64,000 bases of DNA, taken from the NCBI RefSeq assembly GCF_051132615.1, contig NZ_CP152375.1:2914001-2978000 (forward strand), written 5' to 3'. Within the stretch, counting starts at the first letter, position 1. Each line of letters starts with the position of its first letter. The translations under genes and the position numbers were made by a program. A model generated the notes under the pieces. It searched no databases, was not told where the DNA came from, and was given only the letters and a program-made list of their open reading frames with translations. The DNA comes from G051132615 sp051132615. GTDB lineage: Bacteria > Pseudomonadota > Gammaproteobacteria > Burkholderiales > Neisseriaceae. Shown piece by piece: positions 51,568 through 60,420 of the stretch.

Positions 51568-52946
51568 TAGTAGTGATCCCTAACTAAAAAAGCTTTACTT
51601 CTATTGAGTAAATAACTCACCAATAATATCGCTGCGACAAACAAACTAATATTTAATGCCGTCCAAAAACCATATAATCCCATTTGAAGAACCAGCCCTA
51701 AATAACAACCTACCCCTAAACCAAATCCCCAGAATGAGATGGCATGAATAATCATGGCAACTTTTGTTAATTTATAGCCTCGTAAAGCACCAGAGGCAAT
51801 TGTTTGTATGGCATCAGACAACTGAAAAAATGCCGCAAAGATTAATAAAGTCGCGCCTACTTTAATAATTTGTGGATCGTTTGTGTAAATTGAGATAATA
51901 GACTCTCTGAATAGTAGCACTAAAGAAGCCGTACAAATAGCAACCACCATCCCCATTGTGATGCCTACACCTGAAATATGCCTAGCTCTAGCATAACTTC
52001 TTGCGCCAATAGCTTGAGCAACCCTAACGCTTAAAGCTGCGCTTGTTGTTTGGGGCAACATATAAATAATAGAGGTGACATTAATAACAGCTTGTTGTGT
52101 CGCAATATACACTTCACCAAACTGAACAATCAATAAAGCAATAAAACTAAATAAACTGACTTCTAAAAAGAAAGATAAACCAATTGGTAATCCTAATTTA
52201 ATAAATTCTTTCATTCTTTGCCAATTAGGCCAGCTAAAACGTTGCATCAGCCCAAATGGTTTAAAATATTGACTTTTAGACAAATAAATAAACAAAGCTA
52301 AAAAATTAACCCAAAAAGCCAAGGCTGTGCCAAAACCACACCCTGCACCGCCTAACTTAGGCAACCCAAATAAACCATGCATCAATATATAATTAAAAGG
52401 GACATTCAATGACAAAGCAAGCAAGCTGACAATCATAATAGGGGTTGATTTATTCAGGCTTGAGGCATAAGCATGTAAGGCTCTATGTAACATTGCAGCA
52501 GGCATGGCTAAGGAGGTGCCTATTACAAATAAAATTGTGGTGTCTCGAGTATACTCACTCATAGATAAATGAGTATGTAAAGGAATGGTTAACAAAAGCA
52601 ATGAAATCATACCAACGATCCCCAAGCCAAAACAAAACCATAAACCTTGTCTAACTGTTTCCCCTAATTCAAGTTTTGCGCCACTACCAAATTGTTGTGA
52701 CAAAATTGGATTCAATGAGGTAGCAATACCTAAAAATGTGACATAAACCGTAATAAAAATATTTGAACCCACACCAACTGCAGCCAAATCAGCTTGTCCC
52801 AAATGACCTGCCATCACAGTGTCAACAAATCCTGTACCCACTTGAGCTATTTGGGCAATAAACATGGGCAAAGCCAACGTAATAATACCAAAAGCTTCGT
52901 TTTTGTAATTTTGCCAACCAAATTGTGTAATATTAAAAAAGGACAT
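51567..52946 (-). CDS. norM: NorM-type multidrug efflux MATE transporter
   Basis: A 459-residue MATE protein with 12 helices. The NorM signatures are VGTGFVDTVMAGHLGQADLA and the second-half AVINVTSIIYMLPQTTSAAL. The conserved acidic residue for cation coupling lies in the first of these. The length equals that of neisserial NorM as I recall it. It extrudes cationic drugs and dyes, with Na+ or H+ coupling. A terminator-like hairpin separates it from the upstream phosphohexomutase gene, so it likely has its own promoter. Confidence 0.9.
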   Translation of the reverse strand: MSFFNITQFGWQNYKNEAFGIITLALPMFIAQIAQVGTGFVDTVMAGHLGQADLAAVGVGSNIFITVYVTFLGIATSLNPILSQQFGSGAKLELGETVRQGLWFCFGLGIVGMISLLLLTIPLHTHLSMSEYTRDTTILFVIGTSLAMPAAMLHRALHAYASSLNKSTPIMIVSLLALSLNVPFNYILMHGLFGLPKLGGAGCGFGTALAFWVNFLALFIYLSKSQYFKPFGLMQRFSWPNWQRMKEFIKLGLPIGLSFFLEVSLFSFIALLIVQFGEVYIATQQAVINVTSIIYMLPQTTSAALSVRVAQAIGARSYARARHISGVGITMGMVVAICTASLVLLFRESIISIYTNDPQIIKVGATLLIFAAFFQLSDAIQTIASGALRGYKLTKVAMIIHAISFWGFGLGVGCYLGLVLQMGLYGFWTALNISLFVAAILLVSYLLNRSKAFLVRDHY

Positions 52947-52970
52947 TTTTCTACTAGCTATAAAAAATAA

Positions 52971-52995
52971 AAAACCAAGCCTTAATATAGGCTTG
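52971..52995 (-). terminator. Terminator after the phosphohexomutase gene
   Basis: On the minus strand CAAGCC and GGCTTG form a short stem with a 7-9 base AT loop, followed by TTTTTT. It lies 24 bases past the stop codon of the gene at 53019-54401. Confidence 0.75.
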
Positions 52996-53018
52996 ATTAG
53001 ATCATCATTGTTTACTAC

Positions 53019-54401
53019 TTATTTCAAATAAGCAGATAAATCAAAACCATAAGGATTCAACACTTGCTGAAATTGACTTTGTATGTACTCTAAAGCATTT
53101 TGTGTATTTGCTTCAAACCGAAGGACAAGAACAGGGGTTGTGTTTGAGGCACGCATTAAACCAAATCCATCTTCGTACTCTACACGCAAACCATCAATAC
53201 GGATAATGTTTTGTGCTTTATCAAAATGGGCTTCTTGTTGTAACGCTTCAATAAGTCGATGATTATCGCCTTCTTTTTCCATTTCAATATTAATTTCTGG
53301 TGTGGAAATAGCATCTGGAAGTTGATTTAATACTTCACTTGGACTTTCATGAGCAGAAACAATTTCTAATAATCTTGCCCCTGCATATAAACCATCATCA
53401 AATCCTAACCAGCGTTCTCTGAAGAAAATATGTCCACTCATTTCACCAGCCAACAATGCGCCTGTCTCTTTCATCGCCATTTTGATAAAACTATGGCCTG
53501 TTCTGGATAAAACTGGTTCACCGCCATGTTTTTGAATCCATGGTGCTAAATTACGGGTAGATTTAACATCATAAATAATTTTAGCTCCTGGATTTCTTTG
53601 CAGAACATCTGCCGAAAAGAGCATTAACTGTCTATCTGGCCAAATAATATTGCCTTCTTTTGTAACCACACCAAGCCTGTCTCCATCTCCATCAAAAGCC
53701 AAACCAAGATCACAATCATACTCTTTAACCGCTTTGATTAAATCAAGTAAATTTTTAGGCTTTGATGGATCTGGATGATGATTTGGGAAATTGCCATCTA
53801 CCTCGCAATATAACTCAAAAACATTACAACCTAACTCTCGATATAATTTACCTGCAAATGCCCCAGCTACACCATTTCCACAATCAACAGCAATAGACAA
53901 ACGTCGTTCTAATTGTATGTTTTTGACAATATAATCAATATAACTTTGTTCAACATCGAGTTGATTAATTAAACCTTCCTCTTCTGGTTTATTAAAATCT
54001 TCTTTAATAATGCGTTGATAAAGCGCTTGTATCTCCTCGCCAGATAAACTAATACCACCAAGTAACATTTTAAAACCATTGTAGTCAGCAGGGTTATGGC
54101 TCCCTGTAACCATGACCCCAGAGCCATGACAGTGCGAATATGCAGCGAAATAAAGCATAGGAGTGGCAACCATACCCACATCTAAAACACTCACCCCACT
54201 GTCTAAAATACCAGCAATCAATTGTTTTTGCATTAAAGAACCAGAAAGGCGACCATCTCTTCCTACCGCAATTTTGCTGATTTTTCTTTCATGTGCGATT
54301 GTGCCAATTGCTCGGCCTATAAAATAGGCATCCTGATCTGTTAAGGTCTTTCCTACAATGCCTCTAATATCATAAGCTTTGAAAATTTCCTGCGCAATCA
54401 T
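53019..54401 (-). CDS. Phosphomannomutase/phosphoglucomutase
   Basis: A 460-residue alpha-D-phosphohexomutase of the AlgC/PGM group. The phosphoserine is Ser101 in VMVTGSHNPADYNGFKM. The metal loop is LAFDGDGDRLGVV, the sugar-binding loop GEMSGHIFFRERW, and the phosphate-binding end RASNTTPVLVLRFE. It interconverts hexose-1- and 6-phosphates for LPS, exopolysaccharide or glycogen precursors. It follows trpD by 29 bases on the same strand, so the anthranilate pathway genes and this enzyme may share a transcript. Its exact substrate balance (mannose or glucose) is not readable. Confidence 0.92.
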   Translation of the reverse strand: MIAQEIFKAYDIRGIVGKTLTDQDAYFIGRAIGTIAHERKISKIAVGRDGRLSGSLMQKQLIAGILDSGVSVLDVGMVATPMLYFAAYSHCHGSGVMVTGSHNPADYNGFKMLLGGISLSGEEIQALYQRIIKEDFNKPEEEGLINQLDVEQSYIDYIVKNIQLERRLSIAVDCGNGVAGAFAGKLYRELGCNVFELYCEVDGNFPNHHPDPSKPKNLLDLIKAVKEYDCDLGLAFDGDGDRLGVVTKEGNIIWPDRQLMLFSADVLQRNPGAKIIYDVKSTRNLAPWIQKHGGEPVLSRTGHSFIKMAMKETGALLAGEMSGHIFFRERWLGFDDGLYAGARLLEIVSAHESPSEVLNQLPDAISTPEINIEMEKEGDNHRLIEALQQEAHFDKAQNIIRIDGLRVEYEDGFGLMRASNTTPVLVLRFEANTQNALEYIQSQFQQVLNPYGFDLSAYLK

Positions 54402-54430
54402 TCCATTATCCTTAACATTAATAGATTATT

Positions 54431-55465
54431 TTATACTGTTTGTTTTTGTGAAAACTCAATTAAATCAAGTTGTTTTTTCTTTGCTGCACCAGAGTCAAGC
54501 GCATCATGAGCCAATTGCACACCTTCTTTAAAATCAGAAGCAATATTGGCGCAATACAACGCAGCAGCAGAATTTAATACCACAATATCTCGACAAGGCC
54601 CCTTTTCTCCAGCTAAAACAGATTCAACTTTAAGATAGGATTCTGTACTACTGTTTACTTTTAGCGGTTTTAAATCTTCAATTCTTTGTAAACCAAACTC
54701 TTCTGGTGTGATTTTATATTCTGTAATAGAACCATCTTTTAATTCAGCCACTAATGTAGGTGCTGTAATGGTGATTTCATCTAAACCATCCTCACCATGC
54801 ACAATCATAACATGCTCACTACCTAGTTGTTTTAATACACGTGCCTGTATTCCTACTAAATCAGGATGAAAAACCCCCATGAGTTGATTTGGCGCATGAG
54901 CAGGATTGATTAATGGGCCAAGTATATTAAAAATGGTGCGTACAGCTAGTGCTTTTCTAATGGGGGCCACATGACGCATAGCACTATGGTAATTAGGTGA
55001 AAACATAAATCCTAATCCCAATTGATCAATACAATCTGCCACTTGCTGGGCAGTTAAATTCAAATTTACCCCCATTGTTTCTAAAACATCGGCACTACCG
55101 CTGCTAGAAGAAACACCTCTTCCCCCATGTTTGGCCACTCGAGCACCAGCTGCCGCAGCAACAAACATTGATGTGGTAGAAATATTAAAAGTATGTGCTT
55201 TATCACCGCCTGTACCCACAATATCCAGTAAATGCGTCTTATTTTTTACAGGAATCGGTGTTGCAAACTCTCTTAAAACTGTGGCAGAAGCAGCTATTTC
55301 AGAGACACTTTCAACTTTTGTCCTTAAACCAATTAAAATGGCAGAAACTACCTCTGGAGCCAGTTCCCCCTTCATAATTTGTCTCATTAAATCAACCATT
55401 TCATCATAAAACAGTTCATTACCATCAATTAGTCGATTTAATGCGTCTTGTGCGGTAAATGTCAT
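54431..55465 (-). CDS. trpD: Anthranilate phosphoribosyltransferase
   Basis: A 344-residue enzyme that attaches phosphoribose to anthranilate, the second step from chorismate to tryptophan. It has the glycine-rich DIVGTGGDKAHTFNIST, then AKHGGRGVSSSSGSADVLE, then PLINPAHAPNQLMGVFHPDL. Length and motifs are normal, including the conserved HGEDGLDEIT. It follows trpG by 2 bases. No trpE, trpC or trpBA genes are seen in the window, so the pathway is dispersed in this genome. Confidence 0.96.
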   Translation of the reverse strand: MTFTAQDALNRLIDGNELFYDEMVDLMRQIMKGELAPEVVSAILIGLRTKVESVSEIAASATVLREFATPIPVKNKTHLLDIVGTGGDKAHTFNISTTSMFVAAAAGARVAKHGGRGVSSSSGSADVLETMGVNLNLTAQQVADCIDQLGLGFMFSPNYHSAMRHVAPIRKALAVRTIFNILGPLINPAHAPNQLMGVFHPDLVGIQARVLKQLGSEHVMIVHGEDGLDEITITAPTLVAELKDGSITEYKITPEEFGLQRIEDLKPLKVNSSTESYLKVESVLAGEKGPCRDIVVLNSAAALYCANIASDFKEGVQLAHDALDSGAAKKKQLDLIEFSQKQTV

Positions 55466-55467
55466 AA

Positions 55468-56046
55468 TTAAACTTTATCTTTATTTTGAATTAAAAAATT
55501 ATCAAGCATTGCCAAGCCATTATTTGTTAATAATGCTTCTGGATGGAACTGCACACCTTCAATCGCCAAAGTTTTATGTTTGAGCCCCATAATTTCGCCA
55601 TCATCTGTCCAAGCAGTAATTTCTAAACACTCTGGCAATGTTGCTCTCTCGACAACAAGGCTATGATAACGCGTACAGGTAACAGGATTAGGTAATCCAG
55701 CAAACACCCCTGAATTATTATGAAAAACTTCTGATGTTTTACCATGCATTAAGGTTTGTGCTCTAATAATATGGCCACCAAAAGCTTCTCCGATACTTTG
55801 TAAACCTAAGCACACGCCAAATATAGGTAATTTGCCAGCGAAGTATTGAATGGCTTCTATTGAAATTCCCGCTTCTTTTGGTGCCCCAGGCCCTGGCGAA
55901 ATCACAAGATAATCGGGCTGCATTTGTTCAATTTCAGCAAGAGAGGTTTGATCATTACGCTTGACAATAATCTGCTGTTTTAACTGCCCAAAATACTGAA
56001 CAATATTATAGGTAAAACTATCATAATTATCGATAAGAAAAATCAT
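55468..56046 (-). CDS. trpG: Anthranilate/aminodeoxychorismate synthase glutaminase
   Basis: A 192-residue class I glutamine amidotransferase. The start is MIFLIDNYDSFTYNIVQYF. The nucleophile Cys lies in FGVCLGLQSIGEAFGG. The His/Glu pair is in VQFHPEALLTNNG. It supplies ammonia to TrpE, and possibly to PabB, because many bacteria share one TrpG/PabA. Adjacent trpD favours the tryptophan role. It begins 14 bases after the carboxypeptidase gene, so they may be co-transcribed. Confidence 0.95.
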   Translation of the reverse strand: MIFLIDNYDSFTYNIVQYFGQLKQQIIVKRNDQTSLAEIEQMQPDYLVISPGPGAPKEAGISIEAIQYFAGKLPIFGVCLGLQSIGEAFGGHIIRAQTLMHGKTSEVFHNNSGVFAGLPNPVTCTRYHSLVVERATLPECLEITAWTDDGEIMGLKHKTLAIEGVQFHPEALLTNNGLAMLDNFLIQNKDKV

Positions 56047-56060
56047 TTTTGATCCTGAGC

Positions 56061-57206
56061 TTAAATTTTGTTCGATATGCGTAGTTGATCAACAATAGAT
56101 AAAATTGGTGTCAAAATACTCTCGCCTAATCGTAAGGAGCGTTGCCCATTCCAACCAAAATCATCGTCTGGCCAATTATTATTGTCTTTGAAAGGCATTT
56201 CTAAAGTAAAAGCCAAACATTGAAATTGATGACCAATATAATTGGTCGCCATAGATAAATCTGCCTGCCCTTTTTCACTTTTCGGATAGCCTTCTTCATC
56301 TTGAAAGTCAGGACTACTGAATAAAAAAGCTTTCTTAAACTCTTCTTCTAAGTGTTTCATTCGCTCATTATATGAAGGTACACCTTCTGTTCCAGCAAAG
56401 AAAACAAAAGGCAATCCCTCATCGCCATGAATGTCTAAAAATAGGTCAACACCTGTTTGCTGCATTGCTTCACGGACATAATATACTTCTGGGCTTTTTT
56501 CAATAGAGGGATTTAACCACTCTCTGTTTAAATTTGCTCCAGCAGCATTCGTGCGTAGATTACCTAATACTGCACCATCAGGATTCATATGAGGCACAAT
56601 ATAAAAAGTTGCTTTATCTAACAAAGCCCTAGAGGTTGCATCCTGAGAGTCAAGCAATCTTGCCAATACCCCCTCAATGAACCATTGGGCCATGGTTTCT
56701 CCTGGGTGTTGGCGAGCAATGATCCATATTTTTAGGTCAGATTCAACTTGGTTACCAATACTGAGCAAAGTTATATCACGACCTTGAACTGTGTTGCCTA
56801 AGTCACGAACGGCACATAAACCGCTTTCTTGTGCTTGGCCAATCAAATTCAAATGTTGCTCATAACTATATGGCTCAAAATAAGCGTAGTACACACTATT
56901 CGATAAAGGTGTATGCTCTATAACCAATTGATTTCCATCAAATGTTGTAGGGACTCGAAACCAATTAACTCGATCATATGAAGCGAATGCCTGATAATCT
57001 TCCCACCCTAATGGATAGGCGGCCTCAGCAGCATTGATAAACTGCATTTTACAAGGCAAGTAAGCAGCACCTTGCAAACGGAAATAAAACCATTGTTTAA
57101 ATTGAGCAGCATGGCTATCTGCTCTTAATTTCAACTGAATATCAGTGGGATCGTCTAAGTTAACGACTTCTATACTACCAGCGTCAAAACTGCTGCTGAT
57201 TTTCAT
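56061..57206 (-). CDS. M14-family metallocarboxypeptidase (AGBL/Nna1-like)
   Basis: A 381-residue enzyme. An N-terminal beta domain (residues about 1-120, with QWFYFRLQGAAYLPCKMQF) precedes the M14 catalytic domain. Zinc ligands are His and Glu in RQHPGETMAQWF and the later His in LDIHGDEGLPF. The substrate Arg lies in GANLNREWLNP and the catalytic Glu in FTLEMPFKD. This domain order is that of cytosolic carboxypeptidases of the M14D subfamily. Bacterial members have no firm substrate, and removal of C-terminal acidic residues is a guess from eukaryotic relatives. No signal peptide. It is the first gene of a trpG-trpD-phosphohexomutase run. Confidence 0.88.
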   Translation of the reverse strand: MKISSSFDAGSIEVVNLDDPTDIQLKLRADSHAAQFKQWFYFRLQGAAYLPCKMQFINAAEAAYPLGWEDYQAFASYDRVNWFRVPTTFDGNQLVIEHTPLSNSVYYAYFEPYSYEQHLNLIGQAQESGLCAVRDLGNTVQGRDITLLSIGNQVESDLKIWIIARQHPGETMAQWFIEGVLARLLDSQDATSRALLDKATFYIVPHMNPDGAVLGNLRTNAAGANLNREWLNPSIEKSPEVYYVREAMQQTGVDLFLDIHGDEGLPFVFFAGTEGVPSYNERMKHLEEEFKKAFLFSSPDFQDEEGYPKSEKGQADLSMATNYIGHQFQCLAFTLEMPFKDNNNWPDDDFGWNGQRSLRLGESILTPILSIVDQLRISNKI

Positions 57207-57510
57207 ATTTATTCCTTCATGAATGGATCAAGCTTTTCAGATTAAGTCGATTATTGTACCGAGCTTAGCTAAAAAACCCAAGAAAAGCGGTGCAATTTTT
57301 TAGAGAAAAGTCAGTAAATCCAATTTTTATTCATTTTGTACCAAACATCTTAATTAAAAATGGTATTTATTTTATTATTTTTAAAATATATTCAATAAGC
57401 TTATGACAAAAACGATAGAACGAATATATGACCTAAAACAAGAAAATACAAAATAAAAGCTGGCAGAATCAAACTTTCAATAAAAGGCTTTTTAACTTGG
57501 AGGTTTTTTC
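57207..57510. other. Divergent intergenic region, nothing named
   Basis: A 304-base gap between the carboxypeptidase gene (minus strand) and gldA (plus strand). It is AT-rich with no open frame of note, no IS sequence and no clear terminator. It must hold two divergent promoters, but I cannot pick convincing hexamers. The last bases contain TTGGAGG, a strong ribosome site for gldA. Confidence 0.5.
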
Positions 57511-58593
57511 ATGATTACCACAGCTATTTTCCCTTCCCGTTATGTTCAAGGAGCAGGTGCACTTAATGAACTAGGTTCAGAATTGGCCAGATTAGGCAAA
57601 AAAGTTTTATTGTTACAAGATCCTTTTGTATCGGAACACTTTGATGCTCAAATCAAGCAAAGCTTAACAGGTCACTTGGATTCGTATCAAGAAACATTTA
57701 AGGGAGAATGTTGTGATGAAGAAATCTCTCGTTTATCAGCAATTTCAGGGATTGATGTTGTAGCAGGTATTGGTGGCGGAAAAACATTAGATACAGCAAA
57801 AGCAGTTGCACATGCTTTAAATGTACCTGTCGCTGTGATTCCAACGATTGCCTCTACCGATGCAGCTTGCAGTGCTCTATCTGTTATTTATACAGCCCAA
57901 GGAGAGTTTGATCGCTATCTTGTTCTGCCTCAAAACCCTAATCTTGTATTAGTAGACAGTGCTATTGTAGCTAAAGCTCCTGTACGTTTATTGATTGCAG
58001 GCATGGGGGATGCATTAGCAACATGGTTTGAAGCAGAATCTTGTCGCGTATCTGGTGCAGGCAATATGACTGGACGCCCAGGGCCAATGACGGCACATGG
58101 CTTAGCAAAATTGTGTTTTGATACTTTAATCGAATACGGTGTTTTGGCAAAAAGCGCCTGTGAAAAAGGAGTCTCAACCCCAGCTTTAGAACGTGTCATT
58201 GAAGCTAATACACTTTTATCTGGTTTGGGCTTTGAAAGTGGTGGTTTAGCAGCTGCTCATGCTATTCACAATGGTCTGACTGTATTAGAGCCAACACATG
58301 CGTTTTGGCATGGAGAAAAAGTTGCTTTTGGTACCCTAGCTTCATTGATGCTTTCAGATAAAGACGCTGATTTAATTGATTTGGTTTACTCTTTCTGTGA
58401 AGATGTTGGTTTACCAACTACCCTAGCAGATATTGGTTTAACTTCTGTTAGTGATGCAGATCTGATGAAAGTTGCTGAGGCCTCTACTGCGCAAGGTGAA
58501 ACCATTCACAATGAGCCATTAAAAGTGGCGCCTGTTGATGTATTTAATGCTTTAAAAGCAGCAGATGCTTATGGGTGTTCTCGCAAAATTTGA
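57511..58593 (+). CDS. gldA: Glycerol dehydrogenase (Fe/Zn type)
   Basis: A 360-residue NAD-dependent enzyme that oxidises glycerol to dihydroxyacetone. NAD binding is in GIGGGKTLDTAKAVA and TIASTDAACSALSVIYT. Metal ligands are Asp in GMGDALATWFEAE, His in AAHAIHNGLT and His in HAFWHGEKVAFG. The ribosome site GGAGG is ideal. It is monocistronic between an intergenic region and a terminator. It could serve growth on glycerol or regeneration of NADH in fermentative conditions. Confidence 0.95.
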   Translation: MITTAIFPSRYVQGAGALNELGSELARLGKKVLLLQDPFVSEHFDAQIKQSLTGHLDSYQETFKGECCDEEISRLSAISGIDVVAGIGGGKTLDTAKAVAHALNVPVAVIPTIASTDAACSALSVIYTAQGEFDRYLVLPQNPNLVLVDSAIVAKAPVRLLIAGMGDALATWFEAESCRVSGAGNMTGRPGPMTAHGLAKLCFDTLIEYGVLAKSACEKGVSTPALERVIEANTLLSGLGFESGGLAAAHAIHNGLTVLEPTHAFWHGEKVAFGTLASLMLSDKDADLIDLVYSFCEDVGLPTTLADIGLTSVSDADLMKVAEASTAQGETIHNEPLKVAPVDVFNALKAADAYGCSRKI

Positions 58594-58610
58594 TGATTTA
58601 TAGCACGCAT

Positions 58611-58640
58611 AAAAAACTCGGGCGTTTGTCCGAGTTTTTT
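58611..58640 (+). terminator. Intrinsic terminator after gldA
   Basis: AAAAAACTCGG (58611-58621) faces CCGAGTTTTTT (58630-58640) across an 8-base loop. It is a classical stem and T-run, 17 bases past the gldA stop. Confidence 0.93.
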
Positions 58641-58767
58641 ATTATTGAAATAACCAACATAATTAAATCATAATATACATGAATAGTTACTTAAAATCGT
58701 TTACAATAATAGATCATTTCAAAATGAACTTAAGTTTACCTTACTACAATAACTCATTTACACACCA

Positions 58768-60396
58768 ATGAATAAAGAATTACAAAATAATCCTTGCCAA
58801 AATACCCAAGCAGCCAAAGCTTTTTTAGAAGTGTATGGCCGCTCGCCGAATTTAATTGCAGAATTAAACCCACATTTAGCTACTTTAACAAAAAAAATAG
58901 ACGATTACACAAATGATGAAATTGAGGCAATCCTATTATTGGATGCTTCATGCCAAGAATTCCTTGAGCTTTATTTAGAAAAGTATCTGACAACAGCCAA
59001 TCAAATTCAATTTGGTTTATCTCAAAAAGAAAAACCACTGGTTGATTTCTTTAATTCAATGGCAACCATATACAGTGCGGCGTTATGCCAAGTTGCATTA
59101 CGTTCTACCGTGAAGAATTTAATTGTTACCTTGGCGGGGAAAACCCTGCATCATTTAACCCAACACCTAAAATGGTTTTTGTTTGATTCATCTACACCAG
59201 ATAATCAAGTTTGGTTATGTGCAAACTCAACTTATTTGCTATCAGACAAGCTTCAGTTAACGGAAGAGCCTTTTATTTTATATGAAAATACTCAAGCAAC
59301 TACTTTGCAAGACTTGTTTATTATCATCAATATGTTAAGCACACTTAAACATGGTTTATTTTCACCTAAAGAAGTTGACTTTACACATCGCATATTAAAA
59401 AAATACTCAAATAGGATACATATAGCCAATGAACCTATTGAACATGTGATTTGTTACTACGTTACTATAGATCAAAATCAACCTGCTCAAGTGTACCAAA
59501 ACATACCAGTAAACCAACAACAACGCTTTTGGTCCATACAACCACTTGAAGCAACTATGAATCCTTGGCGAGTTTCTGTTTTGGTTGATATCGAACCAAA
59601 AGAGTTAAAAGAGCTGTCTATTTCCTTATCAAACACTTATTTTTTGGATAAACTTTTTACTGTATGGCAAAAATCCCATATTATTGCGTCTCGCGCGAAG
59701 CGAGAATCACGTAATGATATTGTGGAATGTGTTTCTGGATTTCAGCATATTTTAAATGATCTTCAGTCTAAAGCACCCAAAAAACAAAAAACAACATTAG
59801 ATAAATCCCTTTCTTTGGCGACTCTAGATGATGATGGGCGAAAATTCAATGAAATTGATGCCATTCAAGCAAAAGAACACCCCGTTATCCCTCAGTTTAC
59901 AGGTAGAATGCTTAATCTAAGTAGCAGTGGTGTGGGCATGACTTTTGAAATATCTTCTCAAGATACACTCAATATTGATACCTTGATTTCATGGCAAACA
60001 ATAACCAAAAACGGCGATAAAAACAAATCTGAGTTGGCGACGATTATCCGTTTACAAAAGCATGACAATGATCACTTTATTGCGGGAATGGCTCGTTTGG
60101 CACAAAACCCCGTATTTAGCCAAATTATGCCCTTGGATTCACCGGATCTACACAATCCATGGCATAAAGGGGCAAAGGTTATCCTGTGTAAAAATTTTGA
60201 TGAGCAAACACCACACTATTGTATTGTTAGTACCCAAAAACCTGTATTTGACAAATCTATCTGGGCAATACAACTGAATAACCGTATTTTTAGCTTTCAA
60301 CCAAATAGGCTTATTCGACAAGGAATTGGTTGGTATTTTACCCAAATTGATATTTTAGAAGAAGTTGCAAAAAAACAAAAAATTACCCCCTATTAA
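58768..60396 (+). CDS. PilZ-domain-like regulatory protein
   Basis: A 542-residue cytoplasmic protein. The first 330 residues are helical and unrecognised, with phrases such as YGRSPNLIAELNPHL and YSAALCQVALRSTVKNL. The C-terminal part (about 390-540) resembles a PilZ domain, with GRMLNLSSSGVGMTFEIS at the place of the (N/D)xSxxG motif. A clear RxxxR cyclic-di-GMP motif before it is not seen (RKFNEIDA is the best nearby), so binding is doubtful. A linker at about residues 305-318 is encoded by a small GC-rich palindrome (59689-59705). It starts 127 bases after the gldA terminator and ends 24 before serS. Regulatory role is inferred. Confidence 0.6.
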   Translation: MNKELQNNPCQNTQAAKAFLEVYGRSPNLIAELNPHLATLTKKIDDYTNDEIEAILLLDASCQEFLELYLEKYLTTANQIQFGLSQKEKPLVDFFNSMATIYSAALCQVALRSTVKNLIVTLAGKTLHHLTQHLKWFLFDSSTPDNQVWLCANSTYLLSDKLQLTEEPFILYENTQATTLQDLFIIINMLSTLKHGLFSPKEVDFTHRILKKYSNRIHIANEPIEHVICYYVTIDQNQPAQVYQNIPVNQQQRFWSIQPLEATMNPWRVSVLVDIEPKELKELSISLSNTYFLDKLFTVWQKSHIIASRAKRESRNDIVECVSGFQHILNDLQSKAPKKQKTTLDKSLSLATLDDDGRKFNEIDAIQAKEHPVIPQFTGRMLNLSSSGVGMTFEISSQDTLNIDTLISWQTITKNGDKNKSELATIIRLQKHDNDHFIAGMARLAQNPVFSQIMPLDSPDLHNPWHKGAKVILCKNFDEQTPHYCIVSTQKPVFDKSIWAIQLNNRIFSFQPNRLIRQGIGWYFTQIDILEEVAKKQKITPY

Positions 60397-60420
60397 TTAT
60401 TATTTTTCAATGGTTCAATT

